Shown here: piece after piece, positions 8,047 to 15,354 of the stretch
Position numbering within the stretch: position 1 is the stretch's first letter
Layout of the letters: every line of letters begins with the position of its first letter
DNA from: Agromyces sp. H17E-10
Lineage (GTDB): Bacteria; Actinomycetota; Actinomycetes; Actinomycetales; Microbacteriaceae
DNA: 64,000 nucleotides
Assembly: GCF_022919715.1 (NCBI RefSeq)
Contig: NZ_CP095042.1
Location: 682,001-746,000, forward strand
Direction of reading: 5' to 3'
Position numbers and translations under genes: made by a program
The notes under the pieces: generated by a model
Database searches by the model: none
What the model was told of the DNA's origin: nothing
The model's input: only the letters and a program-made list of their open reading frames with translations

Positions 8047-10029
8047 ATGCACCACCACGAACTGCTCACCGTCGCCCCGACCGAGGTGCGCCACCCCCTC
8101 GACCTGACGACCGCGGAGGAGTTCGAGCGCGGACGCGAGATCCTGGTCGAGGCCGGGCGGGTCGGCGAGCACACGCGGTTCCCGAACGTCATGCCCGAGG
8201 AGCCCGACAAGGCACTCGTCGCGGGCTTCGCCGAGGGCGACCCCGTCGAGCGCCGGCTGCGCTACACGATCCTCGAGCTCGACACCGGCCAGGCGGCCGA
8301 GGCCGTCGTGAACCTCACGACGGGCGAGATCGACGACTGGCGCGACCTCGACCCGCAGCATCCGCCCTACGGGCAGCCCCAATACCTGTTCGAGGAGTAC
8401 GAGCTCGCCGCCGAGATCGTGAAGTCCTCCCCCGAGTGGCGCACCGCGATGGAGCGCCGAGGGCTCGCCGACAAGATCGAGCTCGCGTTCTGCGGCCCGC
8501 TCGCGCCGGGCTTCTTCAACCGGTCCGACGAGGTCGGTCGCCGCGTCATCCGCTCGCTCACGTTCCTCAAGGACTCGCCCGGCGACAACCACTGGTCGCA
8601 CCCCGTCGAGGGCCTCGTGGTGCACATCGACCTCACCGAGCGCCGGGTCATCCGCGTCGAGGACCACGACGGCGCCCCGGTGCCCGACCTCGACGGCCGC
8701 TACGACGCCGAGTCGGCAGGCCCCGCCCGCACGAGCCTCAAGCCCATCGAGATCACCCAGCCCGAGGGGCCGAGCTATCGTGTCGACGGCAACGCGGTCG
8801 AGTGGGAGAACTGGCGGTTCCGGGTCGGCTTCAACGCGCGTGAGGGGCTCGTGCTGCACCAGGTCTCCTTCCGCGACGGCGACGAGCACCGCCCCGTGCT
8901 CTCCCGCGCGAGCGTGCCCGAGATGGTCGTGCCGTACGGCGACACGTCGCCCACCCGCTTCTGGATCAGCTACTTCGACGCCGGCGAATACCTGCTCGGC
9001 AAGAACGCGAACGCCCTGCAACTGGGATGCGACTGCCTCGGCGTCATCCACTACTTCGACGCCCACGTGGCCGACGATCACGGCAACCCCGTGCGCATGC
9101 CGAACGTCGTCTGCATGCACGAGGAGGACTACGGCATCCTCTGGAAGCACAACGAGATGGGCGAGCGGCCCGAGGTGCGGCGCAGCCGGCGCCTCGTGAT
9201 CAGCTACTTCGCGACGATCGGCAACTACGACTACGGCTTCTTCTGGTACCTGTACCTCGACGGCACGATCCAGATGGAGGCGAAGGCCACCGGCATCGTC
9301 TTCGCCGGCGCGGGCGAGCCCGGCCGCGACGACCCGCACGCGAACGAGATCGCGCCGGGCCTCTTCGCACCCGTGCACCAGCACCTGTTCTGCGCCCGTC
9401 TCGACGTCTCGATCGACGGCGACGACAACACGCTCGCCGAGATCGACGCGGTCGGGGTGCCGACCGGCCCGGAGAACCCCTACGGCAACGCCTTCACGTG
9501 GAAGGTCACCCCGATCACGCGCGAGTCGGAAGCCGGCCGCGTCGCGAACGGCGCGACCTCGCGGGTCTGGCAGGTCGCGAGCGCATCGCGGCGCAACGCG
9601 GTCGGGCGCCCCACCGCCTTCTGGCTCATCCCCGAGGGCAAGTCGACGCTGCTCGCGCAGCCCGACTCGACCGTGTGGGGCCGGGCGAACTTCGCGACGA
9701 AGCACCTCTGGGCGACGGCCTACTCGCCCGACGAGCGCTTCCCCGCGGGCGACTACCCGAACGCCCATGCGGGCGGTGCCGGCATCCCCGCCTGGCAGCA
9801 GGCCGACCGCGACCTCGACGGCACCGACCTCGTGCTCTGGCATGTGTTCGGGCCCACACACCTCCCGCGCCCCGAGGACTGGCCGGTCATGCCTGTCGAC
9901 TACTCGGGCTTCCTGTTCAAGCCGCACGGCTTCCTCGACCGCAACCCCGCGCTCGACCTGCCCGATGCGAGCCGGGCGGATGCCTCGGGCTGCTGCGGCA
10001 CGGGCGACGCCTGCGCCTGCGGGCACTGA
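8047..10029 (+). CDS. Copper amine oxidase (tyramine/phenylethylamine oxidase)
   Basis: A 660-residue quinoprotein oxidising primary aromatic amines to aldehydes with release of ammonia and hydrogen peroxide. The precursor Tyr of the topaquinone cofactor is Y394 in TIGNYDYG, the catalytic base is D311 in YFDAGEYLLGK, and the copper ligands are H444, H446 (HQH) and H605 (GPTHLP). All keep a near-constant 12-13 residue offset from Arthrobacter globiformis amine oxidase (D298, Y382, H431, H433, H592). No signal peptide is present, so it is probably cytoplasmic. The ATG follows a GGAGG Shine-Dalgarno. The C-terminus is an unusual Cys/Gly/His tail (CCGTGDACACGH). Between the FeaR-like regulator and an aldehyde dehydrogenase, tyramine is the best substrate guess. 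Confidence 0.95.
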   Translation: MHHHELLTVAPTEVRHPLDLTTAEEFERGREILVEAGRVGEHTRFPNVMPEEPDKALVAGFAEGDPVERRLRYTILELDTGQAAEAVVNLTTGEIDDWRDLDPQHPPYGQPQYLFEEYELAAEIVKSSPEWRTAMERRGLADKIELAFCGPLAPGFFNRSDEVGRRVIRSLTFLKDSPGDNHWSHPVEGLVVHIDLTERRVIRVEDHDGAPVPDLDGRYDAESAGPARTSLKPIEITQPEGPSYRVDGNAVEWENWRFRVGFNAREGLVLHQVSFRDGDEHRPVLSRASVPEMVVPYGDTSPTRFWISYFDAGEYLLGKNANALQLGCDCLGVIHYFDAHVADDHGNPVRMPNVVCMHEEDYGILWKHNEMGERPEVRRSRRLVISYFATIGNYDYGFFWYLYLDGTIQMEAKATGIVFAGAGEPGRDDPHANEIAPGLFAPVHQHLFCARLDVSIDGDDNTLAEIDAVGVPTGPENPYGNAFTWKVTPITRESEAGRVANGATSRVWQVASASRRNAVGRPTAFWLIPEGKSTLLAQPDSTVWGRANFATKHLWATAYSPDERFPAGDYPNAHAGGAGIPAWQQADRDLDGTDLVLWHVFGPTHLPRPEDWPVMPVDYSGFLFKPHGFLDRNPALDLPDASRADASGCCGTGDACACGH

Positions 10030-10080
10030 GCCGACGACCGCTCTTCGAACCGACCGAACGAACCCGAGAAGGAGACCCTC

Positions 10081-11490
10081 ATGAACAGCGAAGCAGAGCT
10101 GCTCGCCGCGATCGCCCCGGCCGACGGCCCGAGCCGCGAGGTGCACGACCCCGCCACCGACGAGGTGATCGGCCGAGCGCCCGTGCACGGCCCCGCCGAT
10201 CTCGACCGCGCGATCGCACGGGCGACCGCGGCCCAGCCGGCATGGGCTGCCCTGGGCGACGACGAACGCCGGGCGACTCTGCACCGCGTCGCCGACGCGA
10301 TCGAGGCTGCGGCCGAGCCGCTCGCCCGGGTGCTCTCGCGCGAGCAGGGCAAGCCGCTGAACGGCCCGAACGCCCGCTTCGAGGTCGGCGCCTGCGTCGG
10401 CTGGCTGCGCGCGACCGCCGAGACCCCGCTCCCTGGCGAGGTCGTCGTCGACGACGGCGAGACCTACGCCGAGCTGCACTACCGCCCCGTCGGCACCGTC
10501 GCGGCGATCACCCCGTGGAACTGGCCGATGATGATCGCGATCTGGCAGATCGCGCCGGCGCTGCGCATGGGCAACACGGTCGTCGCGAAGCCCAGCGAGT
10601 ACACGACGCTCTCGGGCCTCGCCCTCGCCACCGTCATGAACGAGGTGCTCCCCGAGGGAGTCCTCGAGGTCGTCGCCGGCGACGGCGCCGTCGGCGCCGA
10701 GATGGTCGCCCGCCCCGAGTTCGGCAAGATCATGTTCACCGGCTCGACCGCGACCGGCAAGCGCATCATCGAGGCCTCCGCCGGCAACCTGACGCGGCTC
10801 ACGCTCGAGCTCGGCGGCAACGACGCCGGCATCGTGCTGCCCGACGTCGACCCCGCGGCGATCGCCGAGGGGCTCTTCTGGGGCGCGTTCATCAACACCG
10901 GGCAGACGTGCGCCGCGATGAAGCGGCTGTACGTGCACGACGACGTCTACGACGCGGTCTGCGAGTCGCTCACGGCGTTCGCCGCGCAGATGCCGATGGG
11001 CGTCGGACTCGACGAGCAGAACGTGCTCGGCCCCCTGCAGAACGGCATGCAGTTCGGCGTCGTCGACCGGCTCGTCGAGGCGGCCAAGGCGTCGGGCGCC
11101 CGCGTGCTCGTCGGCGGCGAACCCGACCGAGAGCAGCCCGGCCATTTCTACCCGACGACCCTCGTCGCCGACATCGACCCGCAGAACCCGCTCGTCGTCG
11201 AGGAGCAGTTCGGCCCGGCGCTGCCGATCATCCGGTACTCCGACGTCGACGAGGCCGTGCGGCTCGCGAACGACGTCGAGGTCGGCCTCGGCGCCTCGGT
11301 CTGGTCGGGCGACCGCGACCGCGCCCGCGAGATCGCCGCCCGCCTCGAGGCCGGCACCGTCTGGATCAACTCGCACGGCGGCGTGCACCCCATGATCCCC
11401 TTCGGCGGGGTCAAGCAGTCGGGGTACGGCCTCGAGTTCGGCGTCGAGGGCCTGAAGGCGGTGTCCGTCCCGCAGGTCGTCAACGGCTGA
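10081..11490 (+). CDS. NAD(P)-dependent aldehyde dehydrogenase (phenylacetaldehyde-type)
   Basis: A 469-residue ALDH-fold enzyme. The catalytic Cys is C277 (NTGQTCAAMKRL), the general base Glu lies in LELGGNDAG and the cofactor loop is FTGSTATGKR. It starts 51 nt after the amine oxidase with an AAGGAGA Shine-Dalgarno, so the two are probably co-transcribed. In the FeaR-TynA-FeaB arrangement of enterobacteria this position is held by phenylacetaldehyde dehydrogenase; here it would oxidise 4-hydroxyphenylacetaldehyde to 4-hydroxyphenylacetate. It might instead, or also, oxidise succinic semialdehyde, the end product of the hpa pathway. A hairpin follows at 11505-11535. Confidence 0.9.
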   Translation: MNSEAELLAAIAPADGPSREVHDPATDEVIGRAPVHGPADLDRAIARATAAQPAWAALGDDERRATLHRVADAIEAAAEPLARVLSREQGKPLNGPNARFEVGACVGWLRATAETPLPGEVVVDDGETYAELHYRPVGTVAAITPWNWPMMIAIWQIAPALRMGNTVVAKPSEYTTLSGLALATVMNEVLPEGVLEVVAGDGAVGAEMVARPEFGKIMFTGSTATGKRIIEASAGNLTRLTLELGGNDAGIVLPDVDPAAIAEGLFWGAFINTGQTCAAMKRLYVHDDVYDAVCESLTAFAAQMPMGVGLDEQNVLGPLQNGMQFGVVDRLVEAAKASGARVLVGGEPDREQPGHFYPTTLVADIDPQNPLVVEEQFGPALPIIRYSDVDEAVRLANDVEVGLGASVWSGDRDRAREIAARLEAGTVWINSHGGVHPMIPFGGVKQSGYGLEFGVEGLKAVSVPQVVNG

Positions 11491-11504
11491 GGCCGGATGC
11501 CGCG

Positions 11505-11535
11505 GAGCGCCGACGTCCTCAGGGCGTCGGCGCTC
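11505..11535 (+). terminator. Hairpin downstream of aldehyde dehydrogenase
   Basis: GAGCGCCGACG at 11505-11515 pairs perfectly with 11525-11535 around a 9-nt loop, 15 nt past the dehydrogenase stop. No T-tract follows, as is common in actinobacteria. It separates the amine-oxidase unit from the ThDP gene. Confidence 0.5.
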
Positions 11536-11650
11536 GGCGCTCCGTGCTGCGTGCTGCGTGCCGCGTGCGCGCGTCGTCAGCCAGGCGCGCGGCCGAGGAC
11601 GCACGACCCTCCGTGCCCCGAGCCGGGCCGCCGAACGCACGAGGGGCGGC

Positions 11651-11664
11651 GTCGTATACTCGAC
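11651..11664 (+). promoter_or_regulatory. Candidate promoter and GntR-like site before ThDP gene
   Basis: The core GTATAC (11654-11659) lies in GTCGTATACTCGAC and overlaps a good -10 box TATACT (11655-11660). The same GTATA core occurs in the palindromes before hpaH (13526-13543) and the FAH-RraA gene (15313-15330), but the flanks are poorly symmetric here. The rest of the 301-nt gap 11491-11791 holds only the hairpin above and a GAAAGG Shine-Dalgarno. Confidence 0.45.
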
Positions 11665-11791
11665 ACGTCCAGGCGCCGCCGATCGTCGATCGCGCGCGGC
11701 GCCGGTGCTCGAAAAATGGGCACGAAGCGGGCCCCTGCCGCGAGACACATACGGAATCCACCACCTCCGTCACGTCTCGAAAGGCTCCGCG

Positions 11792-13471
11792 ATGCCCGCG
11801 ACCTCGTCCACCACCGTCTCCGCACACGTCGCCCACGCGCTCGCCGCCCACGTCGACCACGTCTTCGGCGTCATGGGCAACGGCAACGCCTACTTCCTCG
11901 ACGCGCTCGAGAAGGAGACGGGTGCCGCGTTCACGGCGGTCCGCCATGAGGCCGGCGGGGTCGTGGCCGCCGACGCGCACTACCGCGCCTCGAAGCGGCT
12001 CGCGGCGGCGACGTCGACGTACGGCGCCGGTTTCACGAACACGCTCACCTCGCTCGCCGAGGCGGCGCAGGCGCGCGTGCCGCTCGTGCTCGTCGTCGGC
12101 GATGAGCCCACCTCTGGTCCCCGCCCGTGGGACGTCGACCAGATCGCCCTCGCCTCCGCCGTCGGGGCGCGCACGTACACCGTCGGCCGCACCGACGCCG
12201 CCGCGACCACCGTCATCGCCGTCGAGCACGCGCTCAACTACCGGGTGCCCGTCGTGCTCGCGATCCCCTACGACGTCGCGTCGGTCGAGGCCGGCCCGCT
12301 CGTGGAGGCGCCGGCCCCGCGGCATCCCGCGCCCCTCGCCCCCGCCGGCGAGTTCGCGGTGGCGACGATCGCCGAGATCGCACGCGCGCTCGCCGGCGCC
12401 GAGCGCCCGTTCCTCCTCGCCGGCCGCGGCGCCTGGCTCGCCGACGCGGGCGAGGCGCTCGGCGAGCTCGCCGCGGCGACCGGAGCCGTGACCGCGTCGA
12501 CCGCGCTCGGACGGGGCATCTTCCCCGAGACCAGCTACGACCTCGGCGTCACCGGCGGATTCGGCGCCGACGGCGCGATGGCGCTCGTGCACGAGGCCGA
12601 CGTCGCCGTCGTCTTCGGCGCCTCGCTCAACCAGTTCACGATGCGGTTCGGCGAGCTGTTCGCGCCCGGCACCCGGGTGTTCCAGATCGACGTCGCACCG
12701 GCTGCGACCCACCCGCACGTCGGCGGATACCTCCGTGCCGACGCCGGCGTCATCGCCCGCGCACTCGTCGCCGAACTGGCCGTGACCGGTGCCACGCCGT
12801 CGGGCTGGCGCGAGTCGGTCGACATCGCCGCACTCCGCGCCTACCCCGGCCCCGACCGCCCCGACGGCCTCGCGGGCGACGGCCGCCTCGACCCGCGCGC
12901 GGTCGCGACGCGGATCGCCGAACTGCTGCCCGAGGACCGGGTCGTCGTCTCCGACGGCGGGCACTTCATCGGCTGGGCGAACATGTACTGGCCGGTCGCC
13001 TCGCCCGACCGCATGATGATGGTCGGCACGGCCTTCCAGTCGATCGGGCAGGGTTTCCCGAGCGTCGCCGGCGCCGCGGCCGCGAAACCCGACGCGACGA
13101 TCGTGCTCACGTCGGGCGACGGCGGCGGGCTCATGGCCCTCGCCGACCTCGAGACCGCCGTGCGCACCGCGGCCGGCCGCGGCATCGCCGTGATCTGGAA
13201 CGACGCCGCCTACGGTGCCGAGGTCAACCTGTACGGGCTGAAGGGCCTCGCCGAGGCTCCGATGCGCATCCCCGAGGCGGACTTCGCGGGCGCTGCGACC
13301 GCGTTCGGCGCCCAGGGCGTCGTCGTGCGCACGCTCGCCGACCTCGAGGCGCTCGCCGAGTGGGCGGCACGGCCGGTCGCCGAGCGGCCGTTCCTCATGC
13401 TCGACTGCCGCATCTCAGGATCGGTCATCGCCCCGTACCAGCACGAGATCATTCGGGTGAACTCGCGCTGA
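11792..13471 (+). CDS. ThDP-dependent enzyme (acetolactate synthase/decarboxylase superfamily)
   Basis: A 559-residue enzyme with the three-domain POX fold. The N-terminal pyrimidine domain has the activating Glu in VRHEAGGVVAAD, there is a central DHS-like domain, and the C-terminal pyrophosphate domain has GDGGG ... WNDAAYG binding ThDP and Mg. It lies between the amine-oxidase unit and hpaH and shares a GTATAC operator core with the hpa genes. A plausible role is decarboxylation of an arylpyruvate such as 4-hydroxyphenylpyruvate to the same aldehyde made by the amine oxidase, giving a tyrosine entry route; this is inference. Acetolactate synthase is less likely because no regulatory subunit is nearby. 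Confidence 0.8.
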   Translation: MPATSSTTVSAHVAHALAAHVDHVFGVMGNGNAYFLDALEKETGAAFTAVRHEAGGVVAADAHYRASKRLAAATSTYGAGFTNTLTSLAEAAQARVPLVLVVGDEPTSGPRPWDVDQIALASAVGARTYTVGRTDAAATTVIAVEHALNYRVPVVLAIPYDVASVEAGPLVEAPAPRHPAPLAPAGEFAVATIAEIARALAGAERPFLLAGRGAWLADAGEALGELAAATGAVTASTALGRGIFPETSYDLGVTGGFGADGAMALVHEADVAVVFGASLNQFTMRFGELFAPGTRVFQIDVAPAATHPHVGGYLRADAGVIARALVAELAVTGATPSGWRESVDIAALRAYPGPDRPDGLAGDGRLDPRAVATRIAELLPEDRVVVSDGGHFIGWANMYWPVASPDRMMMVGTAFQSIGQGFPSVAGAAAAKPDATIVLTSGDGGGLMALADLETAVRTAAGRGIAVIWNDAAYGAEVNLYGLKGLAEAPMRIPEADFAGAATAFGAQGVVVRTLADLEALAEWAARPVAERPFLMLDCRISGSVIAPYQHEIIRVNSR

Positions 13472-13525
13472 GGCATCCCGCCCGCCGCGCTCGCCCATCT
13501 GCGCAGGCCCCTGTGCAGGATGAGC

Positions 13526-13543
13526 CAGATCGTATACGATCTG
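13526..13543 (+). promoter_or_regulatory. 18-bp perfect palindrome, probable GntR operator
   Basis: CAGATCGTATACGATCTG is its own reverse complement and lies 33 nt before the hpaH start. It overlaps possible -10 hexamers (TACGAT). GntR/FadR regulators bind short palindromes of this size and the GntR gene at 16902 is in the same operon. Confidence 0.7.
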
Positions 13544-13576
13544 TGATGAACGCCCCGACGACGAAGTGGAGCCCGC

Positions 13577-14362
13577 GTGCTTGACCAATCCGCCATCGAG
13601 TCGATCGCCGACGAGCTCGTCGCTGCCGATCGCGACCGCAGCATCGTGCCGCGGCTGACCGCGCGGCACCCCGACATGACCGTCGACGACGCATACGCCG
13701 TGCAGAAGGTCTGGGCCGACCGACGCATCGCCGGTGGCGCCCGGCTCGTCGGCCGCAAGATCGGCCTCACCTCGAAGGTCATGCAGGTCGCGACCGGCAT
13801 CACCGAACCCGACTACGGCGTCATCCTCGACGACATGGTGTTCGAGTCGGGTGCCGAGATCGAGTTCGACCGGTTCTCGAACGTGCGCATCGAGGTCGAG
13901 CTCGCGTTCGTGCTCGCGAAGCCGCTCACCGGCCCGAACACGACGATCTTCGACGTGCTCGACGCGACCGCGTACGTCGTGCCGGCGCTCGAGATCCTCA
14001 ACTCGCACATCGAGCTGCAGGGCCGCACGATCGTCGACACGATCAGCGACAACGCGGCGATGGGCGCGATGGTGGTCGGCGGACGCCCCGTGAAGGTCGA
14101 CGAGGTCGACCTGCGCTGGATCGGCGCTCTGCTCTACCGCAACCAGACGATCGAGGAGTCGGGCGTCGCCGCAGCCGTGCTCGGCCACCCGGCGATGGGC
14201 GTCGCCTGGCTCGCGAACAAGCTCGCCCAGCACGGCCAGTCCCTCGAGGCGGGCGAGATCATCCTCGCCGGCTCGTTCACCCGGCCCATGTGGGTCGAGC
14301 GGGGCGACACCGTGCACGCCGACTACGGACAGCTGGGGGCGATCACGTGCCGATTCGCCTGA
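13577..14362 (+). CDS. hpaH: 2-oxo-hept-4-ene-1,7-dioate hydratase
   Basis: A 261-residue member of the fumarylacetoacetase-like hydratase family (MhpD/HpaH, usually about 265 residues). It adds water to 2-oxo-hept-4-enedioate in homoprotocatechuate degradation. Recognisable segments are GRKIGLTSKVMQ, EPDYGVILDDMVFE, IEVELAFVLAKPL (metal-binding Glu residues) and GEIILAGSFTRP near the end. Start GTG 13577 has a GGAG Shine-Dalgarno. The last 16 nt overlap the aldolase gene, indicating translational coupling. The palindrome at 13526-13543 just upstream suggests GntR control. Confidence 0.93.
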   Translation: MLDQSAIESIADELVAADRDRSIVPRLTARHPDMTVDDAYAVQKVWADRRIAGGARLVGRKIGLTSKVMQVATGITEPDYGVILDDMVFESGAEIEFDRFSNVRIEVELAFVLAKPLTGPNTTIFDVLDATAYVVPALEILNSHIELQGRTIVDTISDNAAMGAMVVGGRPVKVDEVDLRWIGALLYRNQTIEESGVAAAVLGHPAMGVAWLANKLAQHGQSLEAGEIILAGSFTRPMWVERGDTVHADYGQLGAITCRFA

Positions 14363-15252
14363 ACCTCCCCGAGCCGTTCATCAGCCGGGTCACCGGGGCC
14401 GACCGCCCGCTCATCGGCATGTGGGTGTGCTCGGCGAGCCCGCTCGTCGCCGAGATCGCGGCGGGCAGCGGCGTCGACTGGCTGCTCATCGACGCCGAGC
14501 ACTCCCCCAACGACCTGCAGACGATCCTGAACCAGCTCTACGCCGTCTCGGCGTACCCGGTCTCGACGCTCGTGCGCCCGCCGTACGGCGACACCGTCGT
14601 CATCAAGCAGTACCTCGACCTCGGCGTGCAGAACCTGCTCGTGCCCATGGTCGACACGGCCGAGCAGGCACGCGAGATCGTGCGTGCCGTGCGGTATCCG
14701 GGCACCGCGGCCCACGCATCCGAGCCGGATGCCTCGGGCCATCGCCCCGGCCCGACCGACCACGGCGTGCGCGGCGTCGGTGCCTCGCTCGCGCGGTCGT
14801 CGCGCTGGAACCGCGTCGAGGGCTACCTCGCCGGCGCCTCGGCGACCGTGAGCCTCACCGTGCAGATCGAGTCGGCGACCGCGGTCGCGAACGTCGAGGA
14901 GATCCTCGCGGTCGACGGGGTCGACGCGATCTTCGTCGGCCCGGCCGACCTCGCCGGCTCGATGGGACTGCTCGGCCAGCCGTCGCATCCCGATGTCGTC
15001 GACGCCGCGATGGCCGCCATCCGCGCCGCGCAGGCGGCCGGTAAGCCCGTCGGCATCAACGCCTTCGTCGCCGAGGACGCCGACCGCTACCTCGCGGCCG
15101 GTGCGTCGTTCGCCGCCGTCGGCGCCGACGTCGCGATCCTCGCCCGCGCCTCCGAGGCGCTCGCCGACCGGTTCATCGCCTCACGACCGGTCGGGCCCGA
15201 TGCCGCAAGCGAGACGGATGCCCCGGCCACGCCGCCGCGCACGAGCTACTGA
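14347..15252 (+). CDS. hpaI: 4-hydroxy-2-oxo-heptane-1,7-dioate aldolase
   Basis: A 301-residue class II HpcH/HpaI aldolase that splits the hydrated intermediate into pyruvate and succinic semialdehyde. Conserved parts are WLLIDAEHSPND (catalytic His), LVRPPYGD, VQIESATAV (metal Glu) and FVGPADLAGSMG (metal Asp). Compared with E. coli HpaI (YPPAGIRGVGS), about 18 extra residues (roughly 119-137, rich in Ser/Gly/Pro/His) are inserted before RGVGASLARSSRWN. The insertion is in frame, so the gene looks intact. The GTG start at 14347 follows GGGGG inside hpaH. Confidence 0.93.
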   Translation: MPIRLNLPEPFISRVTGADRPLIGMWVCSASPLVAEIAAGSGVDWLLIDAEHSPNDLQTILNQLYAVSAYPVSTLVRPPYGDTVVIKQYLDLGVQNLLVPMVDTAEQAREIVRAVRYPGTAAHASEPDASGHRPGPTDHGVRGVGASLARSSRWNRVEGYLAGASATVSLTVQIESATAVANVEEILAVDGVDAIFVGPADLAGSMGLLGQPSHPDVVDAAMAAIRAAQAAGKPVGINAFVAEDADRYLAAGASFAAVGADVAILARASEALADRFIASRPVGPDAASETDAPATPPRTSY

Positions 15253-15312
15253 GCCACGTGGCATCCCGTGTCTGCACCGATGCCGACGCGCGCGGCCCTT
15301 CACAACCCCAGC

Positions 15313-15330
15313 CAGATCGTATATGATTTC
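15313..15330 (+). promoter_or_regulatory. Second GntR-type operator
   Basis: CAGATCGTATATGATTTC matches the 13526-13543 palindrome at 15 of 18 positions and lies 24 nt before the FAH-RraA start. It argues for a second regulated promoter inside the pathway cluster. Confidence 0.6.
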
Positions 15331-15354
15331 TGATATCACGAGACGAGGACGTCA

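Noticed and set aside
6697..11748. A 1683-codon open frame on the minus strand opposite the amine-oxidase region
   Set aside because: It is antisense to clear genes with intact active sites, is Arg/Asp/Val-rich low-complexity, and has no domain. Such frames arise from high GC at third positions.
11491..11791. Riboswitch (for example TPP) before the ThDP gene
   Set aside because: No THI-box-like conserved stretches were found; only a hairpin and a promoter/operator-like site.
14695..14770. Frameshift or pseudogene in hpaI
   Set aside because: The extra sequence is a multiple of three and all catalytic motifs follow in frame.
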